Shown here one piece after another: positions 11,273-22,500 of a DNA stretch of 64,000 bases. The translations under genes and the position numbers were made by a program. The notes beneath the pieces are model-generated. The model worked only from the letters and a program-made list of their open reading frames with translations. It did not search any database and had not been told where the DNA came from. How positions within the stretch are numbered: position 1 is the stretch's first letter; each line of letters opens with the position of its first letter. Where the stretch lies: positions 9,302,001 through 9,366,000 of the forward strand of contig CM076264.1 in NCBI GenBank assembly GCA_038380795.1. The letters are read 5' to 3'. The DNA comes from Pyrocephalus nanus. Its lineage: Eukaryota > Chordata > Aves > Passeriformes > Tyrannidae.

Positions 11273-12682
11273 TTTTAGAGAAGAGATGGACTGAGCTTTC
11301 CTCAGTCTCTCTCCCAGCTACCAGTCTATCTTTGGCTCTTCTCTGACTCTACCAAGATATTCAACATTTTTTCCTTAGTATTCAGCCTCTCACATTGTGT
11401 TCCTGAATCTTCAGTAATTAATTCATTTGGAGTTATTACATAGTACAATAATTCAGACTCATCTACTCCCTATAGCAAGATATATATACCTTGAGAAGGT
11501 GTACCAATTTAAAAACTTAAGTAAGAGATTATTTAAGTATTGCTACTTAAAAGAATTCAGTCAAAGGACAAATTACAGTGGAAATGCATTTTAAAGTTTC
11601 TCTTGAGGCAATATAAATTACTTTTGTCCCTTAATTCACTGATTTTCAGTACAAGTTTTCCAGCTGAGCAGCCAGAAAGGAAGAAAATTTGTTGTTTCAA
11701 AATAAATTATTTCTAGACATCCCTTTCTAAAACATAATTAGTCTTTATGAATTTTTTGTTTTAGTTTTGAATGAAATGATAACTTAGCATATATCATTTC
11801 AGGAAGGGATTCATCAGCCAGTTCTATGAATGCAGGTATTTTGAAAATTATTATTCAAAGCTTCCTAAATTTCAGTGAAAATAGAGCTGGAACAGGCTTC
11901 TGGGGACCCTGTTTGAATGATACAGGTACTTTAAGTGCTGAAGAAACATGTTGAATGAGAATTGGTTTTCACTCACTCAGTAGCAGCAGTTGGTGTAAAA
12001 CCTAATCTTAGAATCAGCTCTGCAGGCTTTGTAGCAGCACATCTCAAAGACAATCATATCTTTAGATACAAGTAAAACAGGCTGCATTCTTGTCTGGTCC
12101 ATTATTTACATAAGAAAAAAGCCAGACCTTAGTATGTTGTTTGTTCTGCCAAGTTTTAAAATTATACCATTTTTCATTTCCAAGAGATATGATAACATGG
12201 ATCAAGTGACTGCTAAAAAAGCTCAGCACCCTATCAGGCCACATGATGGGAAAACCTGGATTTTTGAGGTTTAGGATTAAGATATTCTTAGCATAGGATC
12301 AAAACCCTCTTTGGTTCTTATGACCAAGAAAGATCAGAAGAGAATCTGTGGCAAGAAAGAAGTGTTGTATTAAATAAAGGTTCCTGATAGTAGGGACAAG
12401 TTTTTCAGCTGACGTGAAACACTCCTGCTCCTCCCGGGCTCTGGGATACCACACACAAAATAGCGTTGTGCTTTGATCTGCAGATATTCTGAACCACTCA
12501 GCTTTGATTGCATATTCATGTATAAACACACCCACACACACACATTTATCACACCATACTTATTTTTTTAGGTTTTTTTTTAATATCTCTGTTCCTCTTC
12601 TTATTGAGATATTCCCATACAGTTGCTAAATGGTATAAAATAAGAAGCAAAACAATCTACCTTCACAAGCTCCTAAACTTAC
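11273..12682. other. AT-rich non-coding DNA with short open frames
   Basis: I see no transposon here except a short (CA)n at 12531-12544. The minus strand at 12299-12541 is open for 80 codons, and a second minus-strand frame is open over part of the same stretch (12370-12552). Simultaneous openness in two frames argues for base composition rather than coding. Confidence 0.55.
12531..12544. repeat. (CA)n microsatellite, short
   Basis: A cccacacacacaca tract of about six CA units, slightly interrupted at its 5' end. Confidence 0.85.
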
Positions 12683-12838
12683 CTCCAGAAACTCCCACTT
12701 TCAAATGGAAATCTTGGGTTTATGCTCTCTGCCACAGGTGAGTTTCCATAATGCACAGTGATGTGTCCTTCCAGGTTCCTTCTGGAGACAGACTTTGGAA
12801 CTAAAGATCTGGCTGCTGCTATCATCAGCTCTCACTGA
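12683..12838 (-). other. exon-like segment with strong splice consensus, unrecognised
   Basis: On the minus strand a 156-nt segment is preceded by an acceptor (gtctacttttgcag) and followed by a near-ideal donor (ctggag/gtaagt). Two frames are open over most of it. One begins at an internal ATG and runs 48 codons to the donor, with a peptide containing GHITVHYGNSP. I do not recognise it. The plus strand of the same stretch also shows an acceptor (acctccag) and a strong donor (ccacag/gtgagt near 12736), which would bound a 50-nt exon. Having signals on both strands lowers the weight of either. It may be part of an unannotated transcript or chance. Confidence 0.22.
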
Positions 12839-15800
12839 CTGCAAAAGTAGACATCAGCTGAAATGGTAAATACTAGTCCATCAAGGTCAATGCAAATTGG
12901 CTAAGCAGGATGAGTCCAGGCAAAACTCACAGAAAGTTTGTGCAAGTCAAAAGACAATTAAATGCATGTTTTATACCTCTGAACAACACAGCAAGTAGTA
13001 ACTGTCATGAGGTGCTTGAGAGGCCCTTCTTTCCCCTATTAATATTATTTAAAATAGTTAAAATCTTAACTTTTTTATTTAAACTTTTTTGGAATTTTTA
13101 GAACCAAGATTATTTTTGATGAAGAGAGAGTGCAGCTTTGAAAGCCTTGTCTTTTTATATTCCATTTTTATTTTCTCAGATAAGTATATTTTACCTGAGA
13201 TTTACATAGCAGTTATTTAAAATGTCTTGATTTATCATTCCTTCATGACTGATGAGTGGTTCATCAGCCCACAAGTAATGGCACTCAATATACTCGTATT
13301 ATTAAATATTAATAATTCTATACAGTATCTTTTCTAGAAACTCATTTTAATAAAGTAAATGTTATGCGTTAACACGAACCTCTTTAAACTCACTGATTAT
13401 CCAGTGACTATTTCTTGAATTAATGAAACTACCATCTTTTTTTTTCTTATTTGTGGGTTTTCTTTTCTTACATGTACTAAACATTTACTTCTTCCATATT
13501 TTTTAGGCTCTTTATAGTCAGTACTATTCAAGAGCAATGATAAAAATTCCAAAGAAAAATTCTTAAGCCTAAGATTTTATAGATTATGATCAGTTATTCC
13601 TAACAGTAGAGAGCTCACATTTAAGGAAACGTCCTCAATGACGGAATTTATAACTCCATATACCCCTCACTAGTTCATTGTATTCCGTACAGTTGTGCAA
13701 GACACTAGTCATTAGCAGAAAGGAAATAGAAATTTATCCCCTGAAGGATTTGTCTTTTATTTTAAAGCAGTGAACAACATTATCTGACTTTCTTCATAAT
13801 TCATCACTTTCCTTGGACATCTCCTAATGAAAACATATTCTGTTGTTTAGTGATAGAATGTTTTATTAATAAAGCCAATCTTTAGATGCTCAGCTTTAAA
13901 TACCATGGTGTTGTTTGTGTACTGAGCTCTTTGACATGCAGTGAAGTTTAAAGATGCTTGAATTTGAAGACATTAAAGTAGATAAAACTTACCAATATCT
14001 GGTATTTGGACTTACGGATTTCAGTCTGGAATAGCTATAAAAAAATTTTTAAAAACTTGAATATATTCATGTTTTAAAGGCAGAGAAAATAAAGAAGAAT
14101 CATCATGTCCAAGGCCAGGCTGTTTAATTAGTGTCTAAGGCTTCACATCTCACAGATCAAAAAGGACAAATACAATCACTTGTACGATAAACAAATTGAT
14201 ATTGCTTACCTTAGGATAATATTAAATGCTGGCCCTCTCGTAAATTAGGCATGGCAGAAGAAGTAAATTGTTAAATTCTTTTCTGGTGTATAGTTCTTAT
14301 TAACTTCAGGATTGATTTTATACCAACTAGAGATAGGACCAAATGCTTTAAAATCATGTATTAGGGTTCAACTGTCAGAACCTCTTTTTAACAAAATAAC
14401 ATTTCAATTCAAACAGATAGACAAAGCTTTCTTTTATGAGGAACAAAAGAAAAACCTCAATTAAAGTGTTCAGAACTGCAGGCACCAACAAGTAAAGGGA
14501 AGCTTAAAGCTGTTAAAATCTAGTTTTATCTCAAAAAGGAATTCATTCTCCAGCAGTTCAGTTTTCACTGGTATTCCAGAAACAAATTGTCTCACCTTGA
14601 TTTCAGTGGAATGTCACCTTTCCAATCCATACAGGCTCTGCGATTATTTCCTCCTACCATCTAAGGGTTTTAAAATGAATAACTCAATTACCCAGAATTA
14701 CAGGGTAACTTAATCTGCAGACTTTCATTCAGCGTGAAAGCAAACAAAAAAAAGCACACAAGAAAAGCACAGCTGTGGTAAAGCATCCTGACATATCAAA
14801 AGCCTTGGAGTCAGCTCTAGCCTGGCACAGCGTTCCAAGATGTAATGGGATGCACCTAAGTCTTTCCAGAAACAATAGCTCCTGAACATCAAGTATTTAC
14901 ACATCTACAAGTTCCTTACAATGAAATACTTTCTTTCCTGGGAATATCTATTGGTTTATTCAGCTTTTCAGTCTTGTTATTGCTACAAAATAACTGAAAG
15001 GCATTCTTTTATTACAATAGTACTGATATACCCCTATATCAAGCTGCACATAAATATGCAGGTCACAGTGGCCATTATAGCAAAGGAATAAAATAAGGTA
15101 AATAAAGCATATGCTATGTGTAAAACATGATGAATGTGCAAAATAATATATATATTCTCAGATTCCCTCTTTAGATGTTTTATAGCCTAACTCCAGGGAT
15201 ACAATAATGAATCCCTGCAGAACTATTCAGAAAACTATGAAATCAGATTTTGAGGGTCTTATGACTTTTTAAAACATATGTTAATTCATTGTCTGATTCT
15301 ATAAAAGTTTACTGTTGGATTCAAAACCTGAAAAACCAGAATTCTGGTAGATGGAGAAAATCATTAATTTCCCTGCCTGACACTTGGCTTTTACTTCTCT
15401 CTTCACATCAGTTGAAGGAAAAAAAAAAACATTTGAAATTTTGTAGTTGCATTAACAATTGAGTCTTTTGCAGAAATTACCAGAGATGGATTTAGTTCCT
15501 TTTTGTGTAGGGATGGTGTTTGGTTGGTTTGTTAGTTTTCTTATGTGCTTCCATTTTCATCTTCTGCAACAAAAACACATGTTTTTATCTACATTCAAAG
15601 TGTTTATCAACTGTTAGGAAAAAAATCAAGGAAACATTTCCAAATTCTGCTCAGCTTCCTTAATTAAAATTGTCAAACTTAGATTAAGATCCCTATGAGA
15701 AACAGACATGTCTTTATGTGTGGTGAGCATTCTATAAATCTCCTTCAGAATCAGTGGTCATGCTGCTATTAGTGGCCTCCACAATTTGAACAAGGTCTTA

Positions 15801-17683
15801 GCAGTATTGACGGATTGCTCCAGCAAAATCCCTTCTAGTTAAAAGCATTTGAAAGACACCCAAGAGGAGAAATAGCATTAAACCAGAGATGTATTTATTT
15901 ATTGCCAGGCAGGGACGCCCTCAGAAAGAAGTAAATCAAAGATATCTCACACAGTCTTAAGAAGGAGGAAAAGATGCTGGAATGACAAATTTCCCATGGC
16001 CCTTGAACCAAGAAAAACACTAGTTTGAAACAGAAAATCACAGTAAATCATTTACAAATGATCATCACTTCAGGATGCTTGGAGAATAATGGAGAAGTTA
16101 GGACATAAGCGTGTTTTTAAGAGTGACTTTCCTAGAGCCTGAATTTAGACTCTACTCCAGAAAGTTCTTAAAATCACCTGCTTTACCTACATATTTAGGC
16201 ACTTGTGAGACAAAGCTTAAAATCTAATGCCAACCACTACTACTGTGGAATGAGAAGTCAAACCAAAATAAGCCCCTCTTATTTGTTAAACAAGAAAAAA
16301 TGTTTACCAAATTATTTTAGGTTTTCTGTAAATGATGTTGACACAATCTGAATTGTAGGAGCAAGCACTTAAATAGAGAACTTGTATAACTATGACCTTA
16401 CCCAGCCGTTGCAGCAAAATACAGTAGAATGGGTGGATTTCAACTAGGCCACATAATACTTCTCAGGAAGACTTTGCTGAGCTCCCTGTGAAGTCATTTA
16501 TTTCAGTAGGAGATGGAATGCATCCATCTACAATAGCTTTGACCTTTTTTAAGGTTAGAAACTGATGTTGCACTACAATAATCCACAGCCAATGAATACC
16601 TATAAATCACTTTGTTTTTTCTCTAATGTAGCCCTCTTCTAGAAGGTAATGTTCCTGGATGAAAATGTAAACAGGAATTCCTTCTCCACTTAGAGTTAAC
16701 TGTAAGAATTGTCTCTTGTGACAGGACTGGTCAAACCCAAGAGAGAAACCAAAGTCATAGGTCTCCCAGAGTTCACAAGAACCATATGGACAGCATGCTA
16801 AACATACATCACTGTCTCTAACCACTCTTGTTCAACTGACTTCATCATATTAAGCTTCTTTTGGTTCAATGAGGAGGTCAGTGGATGACTGAGGGACTGG
16901 GTCTGGTTTCTATATCAAATAAACATCAGTCCTGTCGCCACCTCTAAACATAGTGCTGTTATGCCCTAGACTGAGCATAGTAATTATTTCAAAACATCAG
17001 AATTTTCTTCCAGATAGAAACCTCAGTTTCCAGTAGTTCTACACATACATTAAAACCGGGATTTTTCTTTAAGAAGGGGACTGATTTTTAAAGACGAAGT
17101 TTCAGTAGCAGACAATTAGTCTAGAACAGCTCTCACAGTTTTGTAAAACCCTTCAATTTTGCAAGCTGATTTAGGTGAAATAAAAAATCCCAAGAGAGTG
17201 TTAACATTAAAACTCAAGAATTTAGAGTGATAATGATGTCAACAACAGAGTGTACTTGTCCCAGGTGCACAGCACAGACAGTGTACTTGACTGTGCCCAA
17301 AAGCCAAGTGTTTTGCTGCCTTGAGGACTACAGTTGAACAGAAGCTGCTCTTCCCTGGAAACACGTAGCCATTGTTTCTTCCCCGGGGGAAACTAAGCAC
17401 CTGCTCCCATAACCACAGATCCAAGGAAATGAAAGACAAAGATGGGGAAAGGCAAAGAGAGACAGGAGAGGTGTCTGAAGACAAACTAGGTTCAAAAAGC
17501 CTTATGAGAGGAGCAAGGGACAGCAAATCTTCACAGAACATGAAAATAAAGTCCAAGAAGGATCCAAAAAGCCACCACAGAGCAAACTGCAATCTAGAAA
17601 GGTTTTAATTTACAGAATGATTCAAAACATGAAACTCAGGGCCCAGCAGGCAAATCAGCAATGCTATAATGAGTTTTACTTAC
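12839..17683. other. AT-rich non-coding DNA, two GC-richer patches
   Basis: This stretch is mostly plain AT-rich DNA. A patch at about 16600-16980 carries a 72-codon minus-strand frame (16607-16825) and an AATAAA at 16918-16923. A patch at about 17239-17608 is open on both strands, 117 codons minus and 78 codons plus. None of these peptides resembles a protein I know. They may be old unclassified repeats or parts of a transcript continuing from the exon-like segments just to the right. Confidence 0.5.
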
Positions 17684-17824
17684 AAATATTTTCAACATGC
17701 TTTTTCCAGAGCTGCAGTATGTTGTTGTAAAGCATAATCTTGTTTTGATCTATAAGCTTTTCTCACTCTTTCTGCAATTCCTCCAACTATGCTAGAACTA
17801 TCTTGCTTCTCTTCAGATCTGGTC
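17684..17824 (-). other. exon-like segment (141 nt), unrecognised; possibly non-coding RNA or decayed gene
   Basis: On the minus strand the segment follows a good acceptor (tttgcttttctag) and ends at a strong donor (gtaagt). One frame is open for 43 codons with a hydrophilic, exon-like composition containing ERVRKAYRSKQDYALQQ. It then meets TGA just before the donor. A five-A run precedes that stop, and the reading frame one base away would continue open through the donor. That would fit a frameshifted (decayed) exon or simply non-coding RNA. The other two frames close early. It sits 1.1 kb downstream, on the same strand, of two similar segments. Confidence 0.28.
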
Positions 17825-18926
17825 CTAGAAAAGCAAACATAATACGTTATTCAGTTTATACTGCTCATTCCTCATGTTGATACTTTCTGCACTCACTTTC
17901 AAAATATTACACTGATTTCCTCTAAAATGAAAATCCATTTTTACCACATTTTTAAGACAAGACAAAAAATCCTCAAAACAGGACTAGTTTCACAGATCTG
18001 TGCAGATTGCCTGGCTGGTCATATTGATAGATTGAAGTTTTTCAAATAGATAAAGTACTTTTATGTACAATTTTAAGTGCCTTTGATGTACAGTGGTCAA
18101 AGTAGTTACACTGAGTTAAAAAAGAATCACTAAGTACAGTCCCTCTATACAATATTATGAATATCAATTTGCCATAAACTTCAGGGGCTTGCAAGATGTC
18201 ACAAAAATGTCATCACATTGACAGAAAAATTCTGTTGAGACCATGAGTTTGAGTGTCACAATGAAATGAAAAAATGACTGTGACAGTTTAGAGACCTACT
18301 CCTATTCTGTAAGTTTACTGCAACACATCTACTGGAATAGACTTTTATGTAAACTATTCACTTTAGCATCAAAGCTAGTTTGAAATTTTATGGAAGTCTA
18401 CAAACGTACAAAATCGAAACTTTACAAATATTTGCTAAAATTGCCATAAACACTTTAACTATTTTTTTGCTGGTATATATGAATTTTAATATATATTTTG
18501 TGATGAGAGTAAATTTTATTTGCTGTTCTGTCTAGCTAGAAAAAAAAGTTCATCCATAATGAACTTATTCATATATTTTTACAGCACTCTTGTGTTCAGT
18601 TTTAAAACTTGGAAAAGTAAATAGTCATATTCATATTAGAAGAAATTATTTTAGATTATTTTAATCATAAAATTAAATGTTTATGCTTTAATATGTATGC
18701 TTATTTAATAAGATAGTTGCTGTCAACATTTATAGTTACTGCAGAAGACAGTTCTACTATGCAGGCAGGCACATTTTGATCTAAATTTCTACATTTGTAA
18801 CAGGATTTTCATATTCCCATACTGTCATGCTTCATCACTGCAGTTCCATCATTGCCAGAGGAATTACAGGAGGATAAGTAAGTCCATTCTTAGAGATTCC
18901 AGATTTTTCAAAAACTTGTCTCTTAC

Positions 18927-19049
18927 CAGCTAGATTTCCGTTGACATTGATGTCATGGAGAACCTCATGGGAGCTAACGCAACAACAGGCTGCTCTCCAG
19001 CAAACAGACTTTCAAAGTCCTCACTTCTCGCTTCCATCACCGTGTGCAC
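18927..19049 (-). other. exon-like segment (123 nt), GC-richer, unrecognised
   Basis: The minus strand shows a pyrimidine-rich acceptor (tctgcagctgtctctgacag), a 123-nt segment and a donor (agctg/gtaaga). The surrounding 18930-19160 is clearly GC-richer than its flanks. One frame is open from the acceptor. It includes an ATG after four codons, with a peptide containing EARSEDFESLFAGEQPV, and closes with TAG two codons before the donor. The plus strand is also open for 81 codons over 18941-19186. I do not recognise either product. The stop near the donor argues against a simple internal coding exon. Confidence 0.25.
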
Positions 19050-19371
19050 CTGTCAGAGACAGCTGCAGACAGAGTTCTGACACGGGACTGATCAGTCAGG
19101 CAAGACTGGCCACAAAGCAGCAGCAGTCAGCTACTAAAGGCATGTCTTTTCATCTGCTTTGTGTTGGTTTTACTGTGTCAAAATAATGACATATATAATA
19201 CAATGAAGGGCTATTTTATTCATGAAGAAAAAAAAAAGGAGGAAAAAAAAAAGACAAATGGCTGAAGTAAAGCAATGTCAGCCTTTACCCCAAAAAACCC
19301 CATCACACTTTGTAAACAGAACCCTCTGAAGCAATATATATATATGACTCTATATGGGAAAAAATGCTTAC

Positions 19372-19504
19372 CTAGAAATACTAAGTTTCTTAGAAACATG
19401 GGGGCAGAGCAAAATCCTGGTGCTGGCACTTTCTTCAGTCCAGTGAAGCTCTTAAAGATGTCCTGGTTCACACAGCAGAACTTTGCTAGACCTGAGAACA
19501 AGAT
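19372..19504 (-). other. exon-like segment (133 nt), unrecognised
   Basis: On the minus strand a long T-rich tract ending ctgtag (complement of the A run at 19511-19527) precedes the segment, and a donor (tttctag/gtaagc) follows. The segment has higher GC than its surroundings. One frame is fully open for 44 codons and contains SGLAKFCCVNQDIFKSFTG; the other two close. Its frame does not join in phase to the open frames of the next two exon-like segments, so a single protein is not supported. A spliced non-coding RNA is possible. Confidence 0.25.
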
Positions 19505-19510
19505 CTACAG

Positions 19511-19527
19511 AAAAAAAAAAAAAAAAC
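19511..19527. repeat. poly(A) run
   Basis: Seventeen A residues followed by c and eight more A. Read on the minus strand, this is the pyrimidine tract in front of the exon-like segment at 19372-19504. Confidence 0.88.
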
Positions 19528-22500
19528 AAAAAAAACCCAAAAACATTTCTTTGGAGAGAAATGCTAACATTAGGTATAATTTTTATATAAACAAACATTT
19601 TTGTCTACATTTTCTTAAGGAAAAACAAATCAAAAGGGCTTGCACAATGTTTCTAGAAACAGTTGTTAGATATAAGAAAGAAATTATGACTTCCCCAAGC
19701 AAATTAGTGGCACTTCTCAGAAGAACTAATAGCTAAATTTTGCAGTTACCGCATTCCCTTGCATCTTGTATTCCTTCACCTGTGCCCAAGACAAAAGGAT
19801 TATTCAAAATGTCAAGATTTGCCTTAATTTACATTCACGCCAAAATCATCTGAAAAGAATGAATCATCTGGAAGAGTGAAACTGCAAACTGGAAGTGAAG
19901 AAAAACACCGTAGAACAATACTATGGAATGATTAAATTCTGACAACTTTCTATCTGCTAATCATTTTGAATTGTACTGTAGCTCTTAGAATTGCAGAACA
20001 ATATTTATTAGTAAGTGTTCTGGATCTTAACCTGCTTCAAATCATTAAAAGAGTTGTTAAACTTGGTTGGTTGGTTGAATACATTTATGTCCCTTGTAGT
20101 TATTTAACATTTAGGTCCTGGAACTGTGTGCAGAACTATAAATTTCTAAATTATATTTTCATTTTTTTGCTCAGAAATTAATATCTGGAAGTCCATGGTA
20201 ATTATGGAATGCCCCCTCTTGTTGTTCTTTGCTTTAAGGGTTTTTTGTTGAGACTTTTTTTAAAAAAATGGTTTGCCTTAGCAGTTCAGCCCACACTTTC
20301 ATATCTGCAAAACTAAAGTTCCAAAATGGCTTGTTTATATACCTTAGTATGCAACTGGCTCAGAGGGTTTTTTTGCCATGTTTCAAGTAAGATTCATGTT
20401 TTTTTTCTGTAAAGCTAATCTTCCAATTCTACTTGCAAAATGCCAAAGTATTTAAAAAGCAATAATTCACAAAAATGAACTCACCTGAGGTTAAGTTTTT
20501 GTTTTGAAATGTTACTCTCTGCTGTATCTGTGTCTATTTTTGATGTTCCCACTTTTATCATGTTCAGTATTATGAACAGCTTTAGGAGTCTGTGAGGTTT
20601 TTTTCCACTTCATTCATGAACTTGAGCCAACTCTCTCATACAGGGGAATTTCATCCTCCTACATTTATTGGATGTGAACATGTGACACCAGATATAACTA
20701 GCAGAAAAATATTCTTTTTTAATGTACACTAGATGGAAGTGATACTTCATATCAAGACAAGGAGAGGGAAAAAAAAAAAAAGAAAAAAGCTTAATTGAGC
20801 TGTTGTCAATTTATGCTCTCAGATATACCTTCCTTTACAGGCATAATTATTACTATGGCTTTGCTTACAAAGGCAGTTTCTGTCTCAGAGAGTTTAAAAT
20901 CTGATTTGGGGAAATGAGAAATTGAAACATAAATTAAAAAAATATATTAACCGGTATACTGTTTCTTTCCATTGAAATCTGCTTCTGGGGTAAAGACCAT
21001 TTGGATGATACGGAGTTGCATTCTCCAGGGCAGACAGTGGGAATTACTTCTCTCATCTCAGGATTAGTATTATCATTATTATTACTAGCCAATGCTTACA
21101 AAAAGAGGAATCTCATATTTTTTATAGTTCCTAGAGTTTAACCCTACAAACCACAAGAATGAGCAGTTGCAGCGTCAATTGCAATAGAACACTGGCATTT
21201 GTATAGAAATAATGAATTTAAGACCAGAACATTTTCTGGGCATTGGTGCCAGAGAGCTACATCTAATTAAATTAAAGCAAGCCCCGGTCCAATTAACTAC
21301 AATATCTAGAGTTTAATGTACTTACTTTGCATATTAGTATTTTATATTTCTATATTTATATTTCATATTACTATATTTCAGCAATTTTTTCAGTTCCTCT
21401 GCATATAAATTCTTTTGACATCAGCAGAAACAACTCTCAATGGCCCAGTGCTCATGTGCCTCTTTCCATAGCAATTTAAAGGAACAGCACATAAAGCTCA
21501 CTGGCGCAAAATTAATGCAATTTAATAAAAAAAAATGCAGTTCTTCTTTTCAAAAGTATTTTTGTGTATATTTAGGCTTGGTTTGAGGATCAGAGTTGTC
21601 AGATCGTTATTAGATACTTTATTACAGAGGATTACAAATAGAGCAGATTTTTCCAAGAAATAATTGGCTGTATTCCAGCCTGAAAGAAAAAAGTATTAGT
21701 GGATTTTGTCTGTGAAATATTAAAATGTTTGTTTACAATTAATTGGAAAACAAAAAAGATTTTTTTATCTTTATATAAACTCAAGCTTAAAATTTCAGGC
21801 AAGTTTTTTGTTTGCTTTTGATTTTTTTGTTTTGGGGTCAGTTGTTTGTTTTGTGGTTTGGGTGGGGGTTGTCTTGTATTTTGAGCTTTCAAAAAGTGCA
21901 AAATTTTCACAATTAAGCACCCTTAGCAAAAACAGATGAATACTAGAAAAGGTTATTAATGTATAAAAAGTTACCAAGATAATAAAATAGCATAAAGAAT
22001 TTCCCTATAGAACTTACTAAATTTGTATTATTTATTTTAATTAAAAGATTTGGGGTTAGAAAAAGACCAAAAATGAGATAAAAAGTCATGCCTTTGTATC
22101 TTCATAAGGTTTTGAGCTGGTTAAATCAGTATTTTTTTTTCTTGAATAAAGAAGAAATTCTGAGAGTTTGGGTTTTTTTTGTTTTAATCAGAAAACATGA
22201 TCTGTTGACATACAAAGTTCTCCTTGGAAAGCTCCACCAGTTTCATGACTTTTTAATGCAAAAATTTTGTGAGGTTTGGGGAATGCAGAATACAGAATTA
22301 GCATTTGACTCTTCCACATCATAAGTGACTACCTGGATTATCAGAAAAATGACCTGAAGGGTGTCTATCCTAATTTTCTGCATAATTTCAACATGGGAGT
22401 ATTTCGAATGGGCTGAATGCAAAACATTTAATGCAGTAGGAAAATGTAGTCATCTACAAATGTTCTCTGATTTTTTTTCCCTATTATTTGCATGTTTTAA

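Noticed and set aside
16600..16980. Possible LTR with AATAAA at 16918-16923
   Set aside because: No terminal TG/CA pair, duplication or family similarity could be established.
19275..19736. 153-codon plus-strand frame, the longest in the window
   Set aside because: It runs through a poly(A) tract giving a Lys run, and has no recognisable domain. The opposite strand looks more exon-like.
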